Assembly: GCA_003152955.1 (NCBI GenBank)
Contig: PMBQ01000221.1
Span: forward strand, 1 to 6,757
DNA: 6,757 nucleotides
Reading direction: 5' to 3'
DNA from: Candidatus Bathyarchaeota archaeon
Lineage (GTDB): Archaea; Thermoproteota; Bathyarchaeia; 40CM-2-53-6; FEN-987
Under the pieces are notes generated by a model, which was not told the origin of the DNA, ran no database searches, and saw nothing but the letters and a program-made list of their open reading frames with translations. This document shows positions 1 to 5,637 of the stretch, piece by piece. The translations under genes were made by a program, and so were the position numbers. The number at the start of each line of letters is the position of its first letter. Positions within the stretch are counted from its first letter, which is position 1.

Positions 1-2
1 CG

Positions 3-704
3 GATCGAAGAAATCATAAAAAAATCCATTTCAACGCAATGGCATCCGGGAAGATATCAACAGAAACCGGAGCTTTCGTCAACATCATCTTCGTCATCAT
101 TCCTCCTCTCACTGTTACCCTTTTGTTCAACCTTTGGGTATTCCTCTTCTGTTTGCTGCTTATCTTTTGGATGTGGGCGTATTCATCTCCTCCATTGAGG
201 TTGAAGGGACGCCCCGGCGCAGATATCATATGGCATTTCATCGCATTTGTTCTACTCGTATTGTGGGGTTCTTCGATCGCTGGCTCTCTCGGGTTGATTA
301 GTTGGTTGGTCGCAGTTTCTATCGGAGTGTTTAGCTGCATTGCACAGGTTTTGAACCATATCAACGACTATGAGTTCGACAGAGAGAGCGGAACAGTAAC
401 ATATGCAGTCTGGAGAGGACTCGACACCACAGTAGCAACTCTAAAGGTTATCATAATTCTTCATTTGGTTTTCCTCATTCCATTGATCTTCCTCTATTCT
501 CTAGCATATTCTTACACAATCGGAGTTCTCATTGCAGGCATCTTAGTAGGGATCTTCGTGGTTGCAACAAGAAAACATGCTTTGGGGTCGTCCGCCTATT
601 ATTTTCCTGTTGTTCTTGGTTTCGCAGTCTACATCAACTGCGTAATTTATCAAATCGCTGTTCTATTTGGTGAACCGATAATTGGATTGTCGTTTCTAGC
701 ATAG
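3..704 (+). CDS. UbiA-family membrane prenyltransferase, 5' end cut by window edge
   Basis: Members of this family transfer a polyprenyl chain from its diphosphate to an acceptor inside the membrane. The visible 233 residues carry the second Asp-rich motif, NDYEFDRESG (Asp at visible residues 122 and 126), and the family signature YSSPPLRLKGRPGAD. About seven hydrophobic segments are visible, which fits the usual nine if two lie upstream. An ATG at 39 would start a 221-residue protein, but the frame is open to the left edge. The residues before that ATG (DRRNHKKIHFNAMASGKIS) match the conserved stretch that follows the first NDxxDxxxD motif. The true start and first metal-binding motif are therefore outside the window, and ATG 39 is probably internal. 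The acceptor cannot be told: archaeal lipid (DGGGP-type), quinone and carotenoid (lycopene elongase-like) roles are all possible. The row 421-480 is only about 37% GC. The gene is convergent with the cNMP-domain gene. Confidence 0.88.
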   Translation, partial: DRRNHKKIHFNAMASGKISTETGAFVNIIFVIIPPLTVTLLFNLWVFLFCLLLIFWMWAYSSPPLRLKGRPGADIIWHFIAFVLLVLWGSSIAGSLGLISWLVAVSIGVFSCIAQVLNHINDYEFDRESGTVTYAVWRGLDTTVATLKVIIILHLVFLIPLIFLYSLAYSYTIGVLIAGILVGIFVVATRKHALGSSAYYFPVVLGFAVYINCVIYQIAVLFGEPIIGLSFLA

Positions 705-740
705 CTAGCCTGAAGGTCACAGGAAGCTACCAGCTATGTG

Positions 741-768
741 CGAAACGGAGCTTGAGCCGTTGCTTTCG
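741..768. repeat. imperfect stem-loop in the convergent intergenic gap
   Basis: CGAAACGG (741-748), an 8-nt loop and CCGTTGCTTTCG (757-768) can pair as AACGG/CCGTT, with outer CGA/TCG pairs across a bulge. It lies between the 3' ends of the UbiA gene and the cNMP-domain gene, so a shared transcription-end structure is possible. No T-run follows on either strand, so I do not call it a terminator. The rest of the 705-842 gap is GT-rich with two short palindromes and no recognisable gene. Confidence 0.25.
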
Positions 769-842
769 TGTTTGTGCGCACGCCTGAAAGTACACGTGTG
801 TGTGATCTTGCGTGTTGCGTGCGTTCGATCTGATACTGCGGT

Positions 843-1280
843 CTAGTCATGTAGTGCCTGGTTGGTGCTGCGGAGTCGGCGAACGAACTCCTGGAGCATC
901 TTGAGCGCTATCTTGGGATTTTCTGAAATTAGTGCATTGAACGACCATGCGGAAAGAATTAGGCATCTTGAAGGCTCTACGGCAACGACGTCGGCTGACC
1001 TTGGTTGATTGTCGATGACTGACATTTCCCCGAAGAATTGTCCATGCCCGAGCTTTGCGATTGTTCTTCCATCCGACTTGATCTCCACTGAACCTTTCAA
1101 GATCAAATAAAATCCTACCCCGCCTTCCCCTTTCTGTACGATAACATCACCAGTCTCATACGTACGTTCCTTAGATAATCTGACAATAGACTTCAGGTCT
1201 TTCTTGCTCAGACCTGACCACAATGACGACTTTTCGAGCATTTCGACGACTGGAGCACTTTCCTTGTCTGACAGTTTCAT
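843..1280 (-). CDS. stand-alone cyclic-nucleotide-binding-domain protein (Crp-type cNMP fold)
   Basis: This 145-residue protein is essentially one cNMP-binding domain. A short N-terminal helix with LxxxxLWSGLSKKDL (about 15-29) leads into the beta-roll. The phosphate-binding cassette is FGEMSVIDNQPRSADVVA at 83-100, with the key Glu85 and Arg94-Ser95 retained, so nucleotide binding is plausible. A C-terminal helix (about 113-140) follows. There is no helix-turn-helix, kinase, channel or other effector domain, so it is not a Crp/Fnr transcription factor as it stands. It may sense a ligand and act on a partner protein. The ATG at 1280 is preceded by GGATTTGAT, which matches 7 of 9 positions of the archaeal Shine-Dalgarno GGAGGTGAT at suitable spacing. 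It lies 126 bases downstream of the ferritin-like gene on the same strand, with a weak TATA-like box of its own. The partner and the nucleotide are unknown. Confidence 0.88.
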   Translation of the reverse strand: MKLSDKESAPVVEMLEKSSLWSGLSKKDLKSIVRLSKERTYETGDVIVQKGEGGVGFYLILKGSVEIKSDGRTIAKLGHGQFFGEMSVIDNQPRSADVVAVEPSRCLILSAWSFNALISENPKIALKMLQEFVRRLRSTNQALHD

Positions 1281-1327
1281 AATATCAAATCCAGAAGATA
1301 ATCGCGATTAGATTGGTTTGCATTAGC

Positions 1328-1336
1328 CTTTAATTC
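1328..1336 (-). promoter_or_regulatory. weak TATA-like box for the cNMP-domain gene
   Basis: On the - strand GAATTAAAG lies about 50 nt before the ATG at 1280. A start about 26 nt downstream would leave a short leader that contains the GGATTTGAT ribosome site. The match to an archaeal TATA box is poor. The gene could instead be read through from the ferritin-like gene. Confidence 0.25.
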
Positions 1337-1348
1337 TTGCGCCTAGTT

Positions 1349-1374
1349 GGCAGCAAGACTACCTCCTGTCTGCC
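1349..1374 (-). promoter_or_regulatory. hairpin with a consensus Shine-Dalgarno in its loop, followed by a TTG mini-ORF
   Basis: Reading the - strand, GGCAGAC and GTCTTGCTGCC can pair (AGAC/GTCT plus GGC/GCC with a bulge) around the loop AGGAGGTA. AGGAGGT (1367-1361) is the strongest ribosome-binding sequence in the window, yet no real gene starts behind it. It is followed, 4 nt on, by TTG at 1356 and seven further codons (M-LPTRRKN) to a TAA at 1332-1330. It sits between the ferritin-like gene and the cNMP-domain gene. It could be a leader peptide, a relic of a lost start, or chance. Confidence 0.25.
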
Positions 1375-1396
1375 ACGTTGCATCGACCGGAGTGCG

Positions 1397-1412
1397 CGAT
1401 AGTTCTCTATCG
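1397..1412. repeat. perfect 6-bp hairpin over the ferritin-like stop codon
   Basis: CGATAG (1397-1402), TTCT, CTATCG (1407-1412) is a perfect inverted repeat with a 4-nt loop. It straddles the TAG stop (1409-1407) of the ferritin-like gene. On the coding (-) strand no T-run follows, so it may protect the 3' end or be incidental rather than terminate transcription. Confidence 0.4.
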
Positions 1413-2711
1413 TTTCTTTGGTGATTTCCTTCGTGCCTTTGGGCGCTGTTTCATGGCTTGGCCGGACTCTTTCAACACGCGTTCGATTTCGGCAAGCTGC
1501 GGCGGCGCTTGTGGGAGTGTGTGAAGCCAGGCTGTATACTCGGAGAGTTCCAGTAGGCGCTCGTGAAGGATGACCCAGGCAGTGCGCCTGTGGGGAATCA
1601 AGTATGAGTGCCTGCGGTAGATTTCGAACGCTGGACCAGCAGTTTTTCCGGGGTGGCTGGGTCCGACGGGGAGCGCTGTCAAATACGTTCCGAGCGGCCT
1701 GACACCTTTGGCCATTACGTCCACTGCAGTGTTAGCTAGGACTTCAAGTTCGGTGGGCGTGGTGCCCACGTGGAGAAAGAACCTTGTGAGCAATTGGAGC
1801 ATGACTTCGTACGTCGAGTTGAAGAGGTCGGCGACTCTATGCGTCAAGGGATCAGTTATCTTCACGATTGGTTCCGTGACGTCATCGTGGTATCTAGTAT
1901 ACGCAGGGATGACTGGTCTGGCCGGTTCAAAATTCGGATCGTCCTCCCTCATCTTCTTGTACTCTTCGTAAATGCCAAGGAACCTGCCGAAGTGTGCCTT
2001 TTTCCAATCTCCCTTTGCCCCCTCGCCCTCGACGATAATCTCCTCAACCGCTGCAATTGCTGATGAGACATCCTTGACCGGAACGAGTTTCTCCCACCCG
2101 AAGTAATCCTTCGTCGCTTGGGCCTCCCGGGATCCTACGAACAAGTTCCTTTCACCGTATTTCTTTGCCAGATCACGTATGCCCTGCTCAACGCCTCTGT
2201 ACAGGTGACCGACGGTTGAGTATTCTTGGTGAGAGGGCATCATGCCCTCCAATTGCCCAGGTTTCTTCTCTTCCACTGGAGTGCTTAGCAGAGCTTCCGC
2301 GTCCTCTACTTCCATTCCCTCCGGTCTCTCAAGGAAGAGGGAATGTCGGAGAGCATCTTCTCCGAACGGAAGGAGGACCATTTGGACCGCGGAGGGGAAA
2401 TACTTCGAGCGCTGGGGGAAATTCGGTCTATCGAAGCTGGGTGCCCCGCCGACGGCGCTAAGAAGATTGTTCACGAGCGCTAGGTGCAGCATCTCTTGGA
2501 CGGCAACGCCTGTGATGGCTCGATCCCAGCGTTCAACCACTGAACGCTGTTGTGAGCTCAGTCCTTCGTTTGGTCCGAGCTTTAGGCTGAAGGCAGCGAA
2601 GAGGTAGCCGCACATAACCATGTGCTCGAGCGTAGCGGCGTCCGACAACGTGTAGATCAGGCTCGAACGATCATCGATTTCGATCGGTTTCTCTTTCTCA
2701 CCCGACTTCAT
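1407..2711 (-). CDS. ferritin-like protein of the VioB / iminophenylpyruvate dimer synthase type
   Basis: The N-terminal half is the ferritin-like domain also found in VioB and RebD-type enzymes (Pfam family ferritin-like, PF12902). Counting from ATG 2711, probable metal-site residues are Glu29 (in LEHMVMCGYL), Glu73 and His76 (GVAVQEMLHLALVNNLLS), a Glu near 175 (GVEQGI), Glu228/230 (IIVEGEG) and His240 (AHFGRFLGIYEEY). This is the expected order for a di-metal helical bundle. The C-terminal half (about 290-400) has the helical region common to stand-alone members, including LQLLTRFFLHVGTT and AGPAFEIYRRHSYLIPHRR. The tail is very basic (KARRKSPKKR). A TTG at 2720 could add three residues. 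ATG 2711 is preferred, although GGAAG at 2727-2723 lies 11 nt from it and only 2 nt from the TTG. It has its own TATA-like box. Row 1621-1680 is 63% GC and row 2161-2220 is 55%, above the UbiA gene. Substrate unknown: there are no partner genes for violacein- or rebeccamycin-type chemistry here. Confidence 0.85.
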   Translation of the reverse strand: MKSGEKEKPIEIDDRSSLIYTLSDAATLEHMVMCGYLFAAFSLKLGPNEGLSSQQRSVVERWDRAITGVAVQEMLHLALVNNLLSAVGGAPSFDRPNFPQRSKYFPSAVQMVLLPFGEDALRHSLFLERPEGMEVEDAEALLSTPVEEKKPGQLEGMMPSHQEYSTVGHLYRGVEQGIRDLAKKYGERNLFVGSREAQATKDYFGWEKLVPVKDVSSAIAAVEEIIVEGEGAKGDWKKAHFGRFLGIYEEYKKMREDDPNFEPARPVIPAYTRYHDDVTEPIVKITDPLTHRVADLFNSTYEVMLQLLTRFFLHVGTTPTELEVLANTAVDVMAKGVRPLGTYLTALPVGPSHPGKTAGPAFEIYRRHSYLIPHRRTAWVILHERLLELSEYTAWLHTLPQAPPQLAEIERVLKESGQAMKQRPKARRKSPKKR

Positions 2712-2750
2712 ACTACACAAAACTTCCGTTGAATTGAAATGAATTGCTCA

Positions 2751-2760
2751 GATAAAAAAC
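2751..2760 (-). promoter_or_regulatory. TATA-like box of the ferritin-like gene
   Basis: GTTTTTTATC on the - strand is centred about 44 nt before ATG 2711. Transcription about 26 nt downstream would begin near 2729. That gives a leader of roughly 18 nt that contains GGAAG (2727-2723). This is one of the two best archaeal-type promoter candidates in the window. Confidence 0.45.
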
Positions 2761-2778
2761 CGTTTACGGCCAACGGTT
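2758..2778. promoter_or_regulatory. operator-like inverted repeat abutting the ferritin-like TATA box
   Basis: AACCGTT (2758-2764) and AACGGTT (2772-2778) are perfect reverse complements separated by 7 bases, giving a 21-bp dyad. It overlaps the upstream edge of the TATA-like box, where BRE-bound TFB would sit. A dimeric regulator bound here would be well placed to block or help initiation. The remainder of the 2779-2887 gap shows only AT-rich sequence with no gene. Confidence 0.35.
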
Positions 2779-2887
2779 GTCAGTGGAGCGCACTGTTACA
2801 CCAGCATCCCTTCAATACCCAATTATTGTTACGAACATTACCCGTCCCTCTCTCAACCCTGTAGCTTTGACAATTATTCTCAGCTCG

Positions 2888-4594
2888 TCAAACTCGAAAG
2901 ACGTTACCCGGACATAGGATAAGGTTAGGATCCAATGCGCGCTTTGTCGCCACCATCTGGTTGATTTCAGCTTCTCTGAACATGATCTTCAGTAGACCTC
3001 TCTTCATCTTTCCAATTCCATGTTCCGCGGACACAGTGCCTCCTAGCTCTACCGCTACTTTGGCAAGTTTCTCTGCGAGCCTCTCCGCCTCAAGGAGCTC
3101 TTCGGACTTTCTCGGAAGTATGTTCACGTGAAGATGATTCTCTGCAATATGACCGAAGACATAGTTTTCGAGGTTTGACGCTTTCAGCAGAGTGTTGTAA
3201 GAATTCATCATCGGCCGAAGTTTCTCATCAGAAACAGCAGTATCCGTTCCGATCTTGTGCATTCCTGGGATGAGTGACTTGCGCTGAGCTACGATCCTGT
3301 TTATCGCCTCAGGGATAGCATGCCTTAATTTTCTCAACTCTTCCCTGCTCTGCTCATCCACTCCGCTAACTGCCCTATCAAGTGATGATCCGAATTCCGC
3401 TAGCGGCTTCTCAATAAATTCGACAGCCTTCGGAAGATCATGATACGAGAATTCGCACAAAACAGCTGCACCGGACATAGTCTCGGAAAAATGGATCCCA
3501 GTTCCGACTACGCCATCTCTCTTCAATCTTCCAAGTAGAGATAGACAATTTGCGTCAAAGTACTCCAATGAATTTACAGTCAAGTAGCTCTCAATCTCTT
3601 TCAAGGATCGGATCTTGATCACAAACCCGATCGCTTCGTCACTCGACGGAAAGAAGGCTAGAAACATCGCAGTATTCTCTTGCTTCGTCGTGAGAGCGAC
3701 TTCGATTAACGTGACTACTCCAAGGGTTCCTTCAGATCCGATGAAGAGGTCTATCAGATCCATTTTCTTCTGACTGAAATAGCCGACCGCCGATTTCACA
3801 TGAGGCAACTCATAAGAGGGGATCCGAACGGTCTTCTCACCACCATCCATGGAGTGTATTCGAAAGATTCTACTTGAATCGACAATGTTCTCCCCGCGAC
3901 GGATCTGAAGAACATCACCCGTAGCGAGCACAATTCGGAGCGCCCGAATGTGATTTCTCGTACGTCCGAAATGGTAGGTTCTAGCCCCAGAGGCATCGGT
4001 CGCGACCGTTCCACCCAAAGACGCGGAGTCCTCCGTAGGGTCGGGCGGGTAGAAGTATTGATGCGAGTCACTCAGGAACTTTGGAAGATCTTTCCAATCT
4101 GACTCCGACGCACCGTTAGTGGTCATCCGTAGATCTTTCCTCTCGATTCGCTCTTGGAACTCCTTCAATTTGATTCCGGGCTCAACCGTTACTCGCCATT
4201 CACTGCTCCGCTCGTCCCATCGTATCCCGACAATGCTCTTCATTTTATCTAAGGACACTAGGGCACCTCCCTTAGGAACGGCCCCGCCCACGATTCCGGT
4301 CCTGCCCCCTGAAATCGTAACGGGTAATTTTCGAGAGTTCATCTCGCGAAGAAAATCTGCCAATTGCTTCTCAGTTACGGGAATGAACACAATTTGAGCC
4401 TGTCCGGGGCCAAGCCCCGATTCATCAGACAAGTATGACTCGAGCTGAGATTGTACATCGGACACTGATTCCACTCGTACTGCTTTCTCTTCTTGAGGGT
4501 CAGTACGGGGGGCTACACTCCTAAGCTCGATCAAGAACTGATCCGCCCGACTCGCCTGTCTCGGTCGCATCATAGATTCAGAAAGAAGGATCAT
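2888..4594 (-). CDS. FAD-binding oxidase/dehydrogenase of the GlcD / D-lactate (D-2-hydroxyacid) dehydrogenase family
   Basis: Members oxidise 2-hydroxyacids such as D-lactate, glycolate or D-2-hydroxyglutarate with FAD. Counting from ATG 4594 (568 residues), the PCMH-type FAD domain has SGGRTGIVGGAVPKGG (about 95-110), PPDPTEDSASLGGTVATDAS (183-202) and IGSEGTLGVVT (285-295). The C-terminal cap carries GHIAENHLHVN (481-491) in place of the usual GHxGDGNLHVN. It keeps the two His that bind metal in D-2-hydroxyglutarate dehydrogenase, and EHGIG (524-528) supplies the usual Glu. It ends in DPNLILCPGNVF, the family's usual DPxxxxNPGK end. The frame is open up to an ATG at 4801, but that stretch lies inside the nitroreductase gene and is Arg-rich shadow sequence. 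The ATG at 4594 overlaps the nitroreductase TGA as ATGA, so translation is probably coupled. ATGs at 4573 and 4570 are alternatives. No Fe-S subunit (GlcF) gene is adjacent. The exact substrate is not readable. Confidence 0.9.
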   Translation of the reverse strand: MILLSESMMRPRQASRADQFLIELRSVAPRTDPQEEKAVRVESVSDVQSQLESYLSDESGLGPGQAQIVFIPVTEKQLADFLREMNSRKLPVTISGGRTGIVGGAVPKGGALVSLDKMKSIVGIRWDERSSEWRVTVEPGIKLKEFQERIERKDLRMTTNGASESDWKDLPKFLSDSHQYFYPPDPTEDSASLGGTVATDASGARTYHFGRTRNHIRALRIVLATGDVLQIRRGENIVDSSRIFRIHSMDGGEKTVRIPSYELPHVKSAVGYFSQKKMDLIDLFIGSEGTLGVVTLIEVALTTKQENTAMFLAFFPSSDEAIGFVIKIRSLKEIESYLTVNSLEYFDANCLSLLGRLKRDGVVGTGIHFSETMSGAAVLCEFSYHDLPKAVEFIEKPLAEFGSSLDRAVSGVDEQSREELRKLRHAIPEAINRIVAQRKSLIPGMHKIGTDTAVSDEKLRPMMNSYNTLLKASNLENYVFGHIAENHLHVNILPRKSEELLEAERLAEKLAKVAVELGGTVSAEHGIGKMKRGLLKIMFREAEINQMVATKRALDPNLILCPGNVFRV

Positions 4595-5106
4595 CTTTGG
4601 CGCGATAGCTGTCCTAGTTTCTCGTAGGAGACTATTTCCTCGATTGGTTTGCGTATCTTCTTTCGGTTTGTCTTCGACTCTTTTGGATAGCCGAATGGTA
4701 GGACGGTGACCAATTTCATTCTTGGGGGGACGCCTAGAACGTCTTTCACGCCATCTTCGTAGAAGTTGGTGATCCAGCAGGCTCCGATTCCCATGTCCCA
4801 AGCCTGCAAGACCATGTTCTGGATTGCTCGGGTACCATCAATCTCCGGAAGCTTTGCTCCATCCATAACTACAGCGATGGCCAGCGGTGCCTTTGTCAAG
4901 TGGGCACCAGTGGGAGTCAAGGACGCTACTTTGGCTAGAGTCTCCTTGTTCTCGATAACAATGAAATGCCAAGGTTGTGAATTCTTTGAACTCGGGGCAA
5001 GACGCCCCGCTTCCAAGATCTTCAGAAGAGCCACATCAGGAATTGGCTTGTCCAGGTACTCGCGAATCTCGCGCCTGGTCCGGATGCAAGTGAATGTATC
5101 CAACAC
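4591..5106 (-). CDS. nitroreductase-family FMN oxidoreductase
   Basis: This 171-residue protein is a compact nitroreductase-fold flavoprotein. These usually bind FMN as dimers and use NAD(P)H to reduce nitro compounds, quinones or related substrates. Typical parts are visible: CIRTRREIREYLDKPIP near the N-terminus (Arg cluster for FMN phosphate; the usual Ser of RRSIR is Glu here), RLAPSSKNSQPWHFIVI (about 35-51), AIQNMVLQAWDMGIGACWI (about 94-112), LPFGYPKE (136-143) and RKPIEEIV (152-159). There is no ATG. TTG 5109, GTG 5106 and TTG 5103 are the possible starts. GTG 5106 is chosen because a TATA-like box is centred 25 nt upstream and no ribosome site is present, so the mRNA is probably leaderless. 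It is the first gene of a pair with the FAD oxidase (ATGA overlap). Physiological substrate unknown. Confidence 0.9.
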   Translation of the reverse strand: MLDTFTCIRTRREIREYLDKPIPDVALLKILEAGRLAPSSKNSQPWHFIVIENKETLAKVASLTPTGAHLTKAPLAIAVVMDGAKLPEIDGTRAIQNMVLQAWDMGIGACWITNFYEDGVKDVLGVPPRMKLVTVLPFGYPKESKTNRKKIRKPIEEIVSYEKLGQLSRQR

Positions 5107-5127
5107 CAAGTCACGGCTTGGACAAGC

Positions 5128-5134
5128 GATAAAT
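5128..5134 (-). promoter_or_regulatory. TATA-like box for the nitroreductase-FAD oxidase operon
   Basis: ATTTATC on the - strand is centred near 5131, about 25 nt before GTG 5106. That spacing would put the transcript start at or next to the start codon, giving a leaderless mRNA. A short dyad CCAAG-N6-CTTGG (5106-5121) covers the presumed start and might bind a regulator, but its arms are only 5 bp. On the + strand TTGTTATC near 5153-5160 is a weak candidate box for the divergent CBS gene. Confidence 0.4.
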
Positions 5135-5206
5135 GATGCTCAAGAATAAGATTGTTATCCCAATAGGCGACGCGAGCTGCAGGCGATTTAGAAAGTTCGC
5201 GAAATC

Positions 5207-5637
5207 ATGGTGCGCAAGGTCATAACTGCCAAACCCACTTCGAACTTGACGAACATTGCGAGACTGATGCAAAAGAGCCGCATTGGCAGCGTAATCATAG
5301 TCACCAACGGCAAACCAGTAGGCATCTTGACCGGGAGCGATTTCATCAGACTCGTCGCTCGAAAAACCGACATGAAGAATGCCCTATCTGAGGATTTCAT
5401 GAACAGGGATATCATCACATGCGATCCGTCCATTACCGTGCTCGACACTCTGATGGCGATGCGCTCGGAAAAAAAAGCCGCCATCTCCCCGTCGTCAGAA
5501 AAGGAAAACTCGTCGGCGTGATAAGTATTAGGGACCTGAATAGCAGCTACACAGTTCTCTTCTTTCTACGTAATTTGAAAACCGCATCTGTGATTTACAA
5601 GTCTTCTACGTTTGCTTGCTCTGGTTCTTTTCGATAA
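5207..5637 (+). pseudogene. paired CBS-domain protein, interrupted by a -1 frameshift at an A8 run
   Basis: CBS pairs bind adenine nucleotides such as AMP, ATP or SAM and regulate partners. From ATG 5207 the first CBS unit is complete: VITAKPTSNLTNIARLM (5-21), GSVIIVTNGKPVGILTGSD (27-45). The second begins as FMNRDIITCDPSITVLDTLM. After SEKK (87-90) the frame turns to nonsense and stops at 5521. The expected ending, RHLPVVRKGKLVGVISIRDL, continues in the -1 frame from the run of eight A at 5469-5476. One extra A would restore a protein of about 143 residues ending at 5637. The zero-frame reading GAA AAA AAA contains the slippery heptamer A-AAA-AAA, so sequencing error, true mutation and slippage are all possible. 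The typical first strand, KVREIM, is encoded just before ATG 5207 (5192-5209) but follows an in-frame TAG with no start between, which hints at decay. The reconstructed end overlaps the convergent thioredoxin-like gene by 32 bases. Confidence 0.78.

Noticed and set aside
39..41. ATG 39 as the true start of the UbiA gene
   Set aside because: The frame is open to the edge, the upstream residues match the conserved family sequence after the first Asp-rich motif, and that motif is otherwise missing.
774..799. Palindromes GTGCGCAC (774-781) and ACACGTGT (792-799) as operators
   Set aside because: They lie between convergent 3' ends, not before any gene, in a GT-repetitive stretch where such palindromes arise easily.
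1708..2607. Several + strand open frames across the ferritin-like gene
   Set aside because: They are antisense shadows with Arg/Ser/Pro-rich unlike-protein composition, while the - strand frame has a complete conserved domain.
843..2711. Encapsulin system (ferritin-like cargo plus cNMP-containing shell)
   Set aside because: There is no HK97-fold shell protein; the cNMP protein is only 145 residues and the ferritin-like protein shows no recognisable cargo-loading tail.
2821..2880. AATTATT occurring twice in the gap between the FAD oxidase and ferritin-like genes
   Set aside because: Short AT-rich words in an intergenic gap; no array, no further copies and no sensible position for a promoter.
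1407..4594. Indolocarbazole/violacein-type biosynthetic cluster, suggested by the VioB-like domain next to an FAD enzyme
   Set aside because: No VioA-like amino-acid oxidase, VioE, RebC or VioC/D-like hydroxylase is present; the FAD enzyme belongs to the 2-hydroxyacid oxidase family.
4595..4801. An extra 69-residue N-terminal extension of the FAD oxidase starting at ATG 4801
   Set aside because: It lies wholly inside the well-supported nitroreductase gene in another frame, is Arg/Lys-rich with no domain, and ATGA at 4594 gives a natural start.
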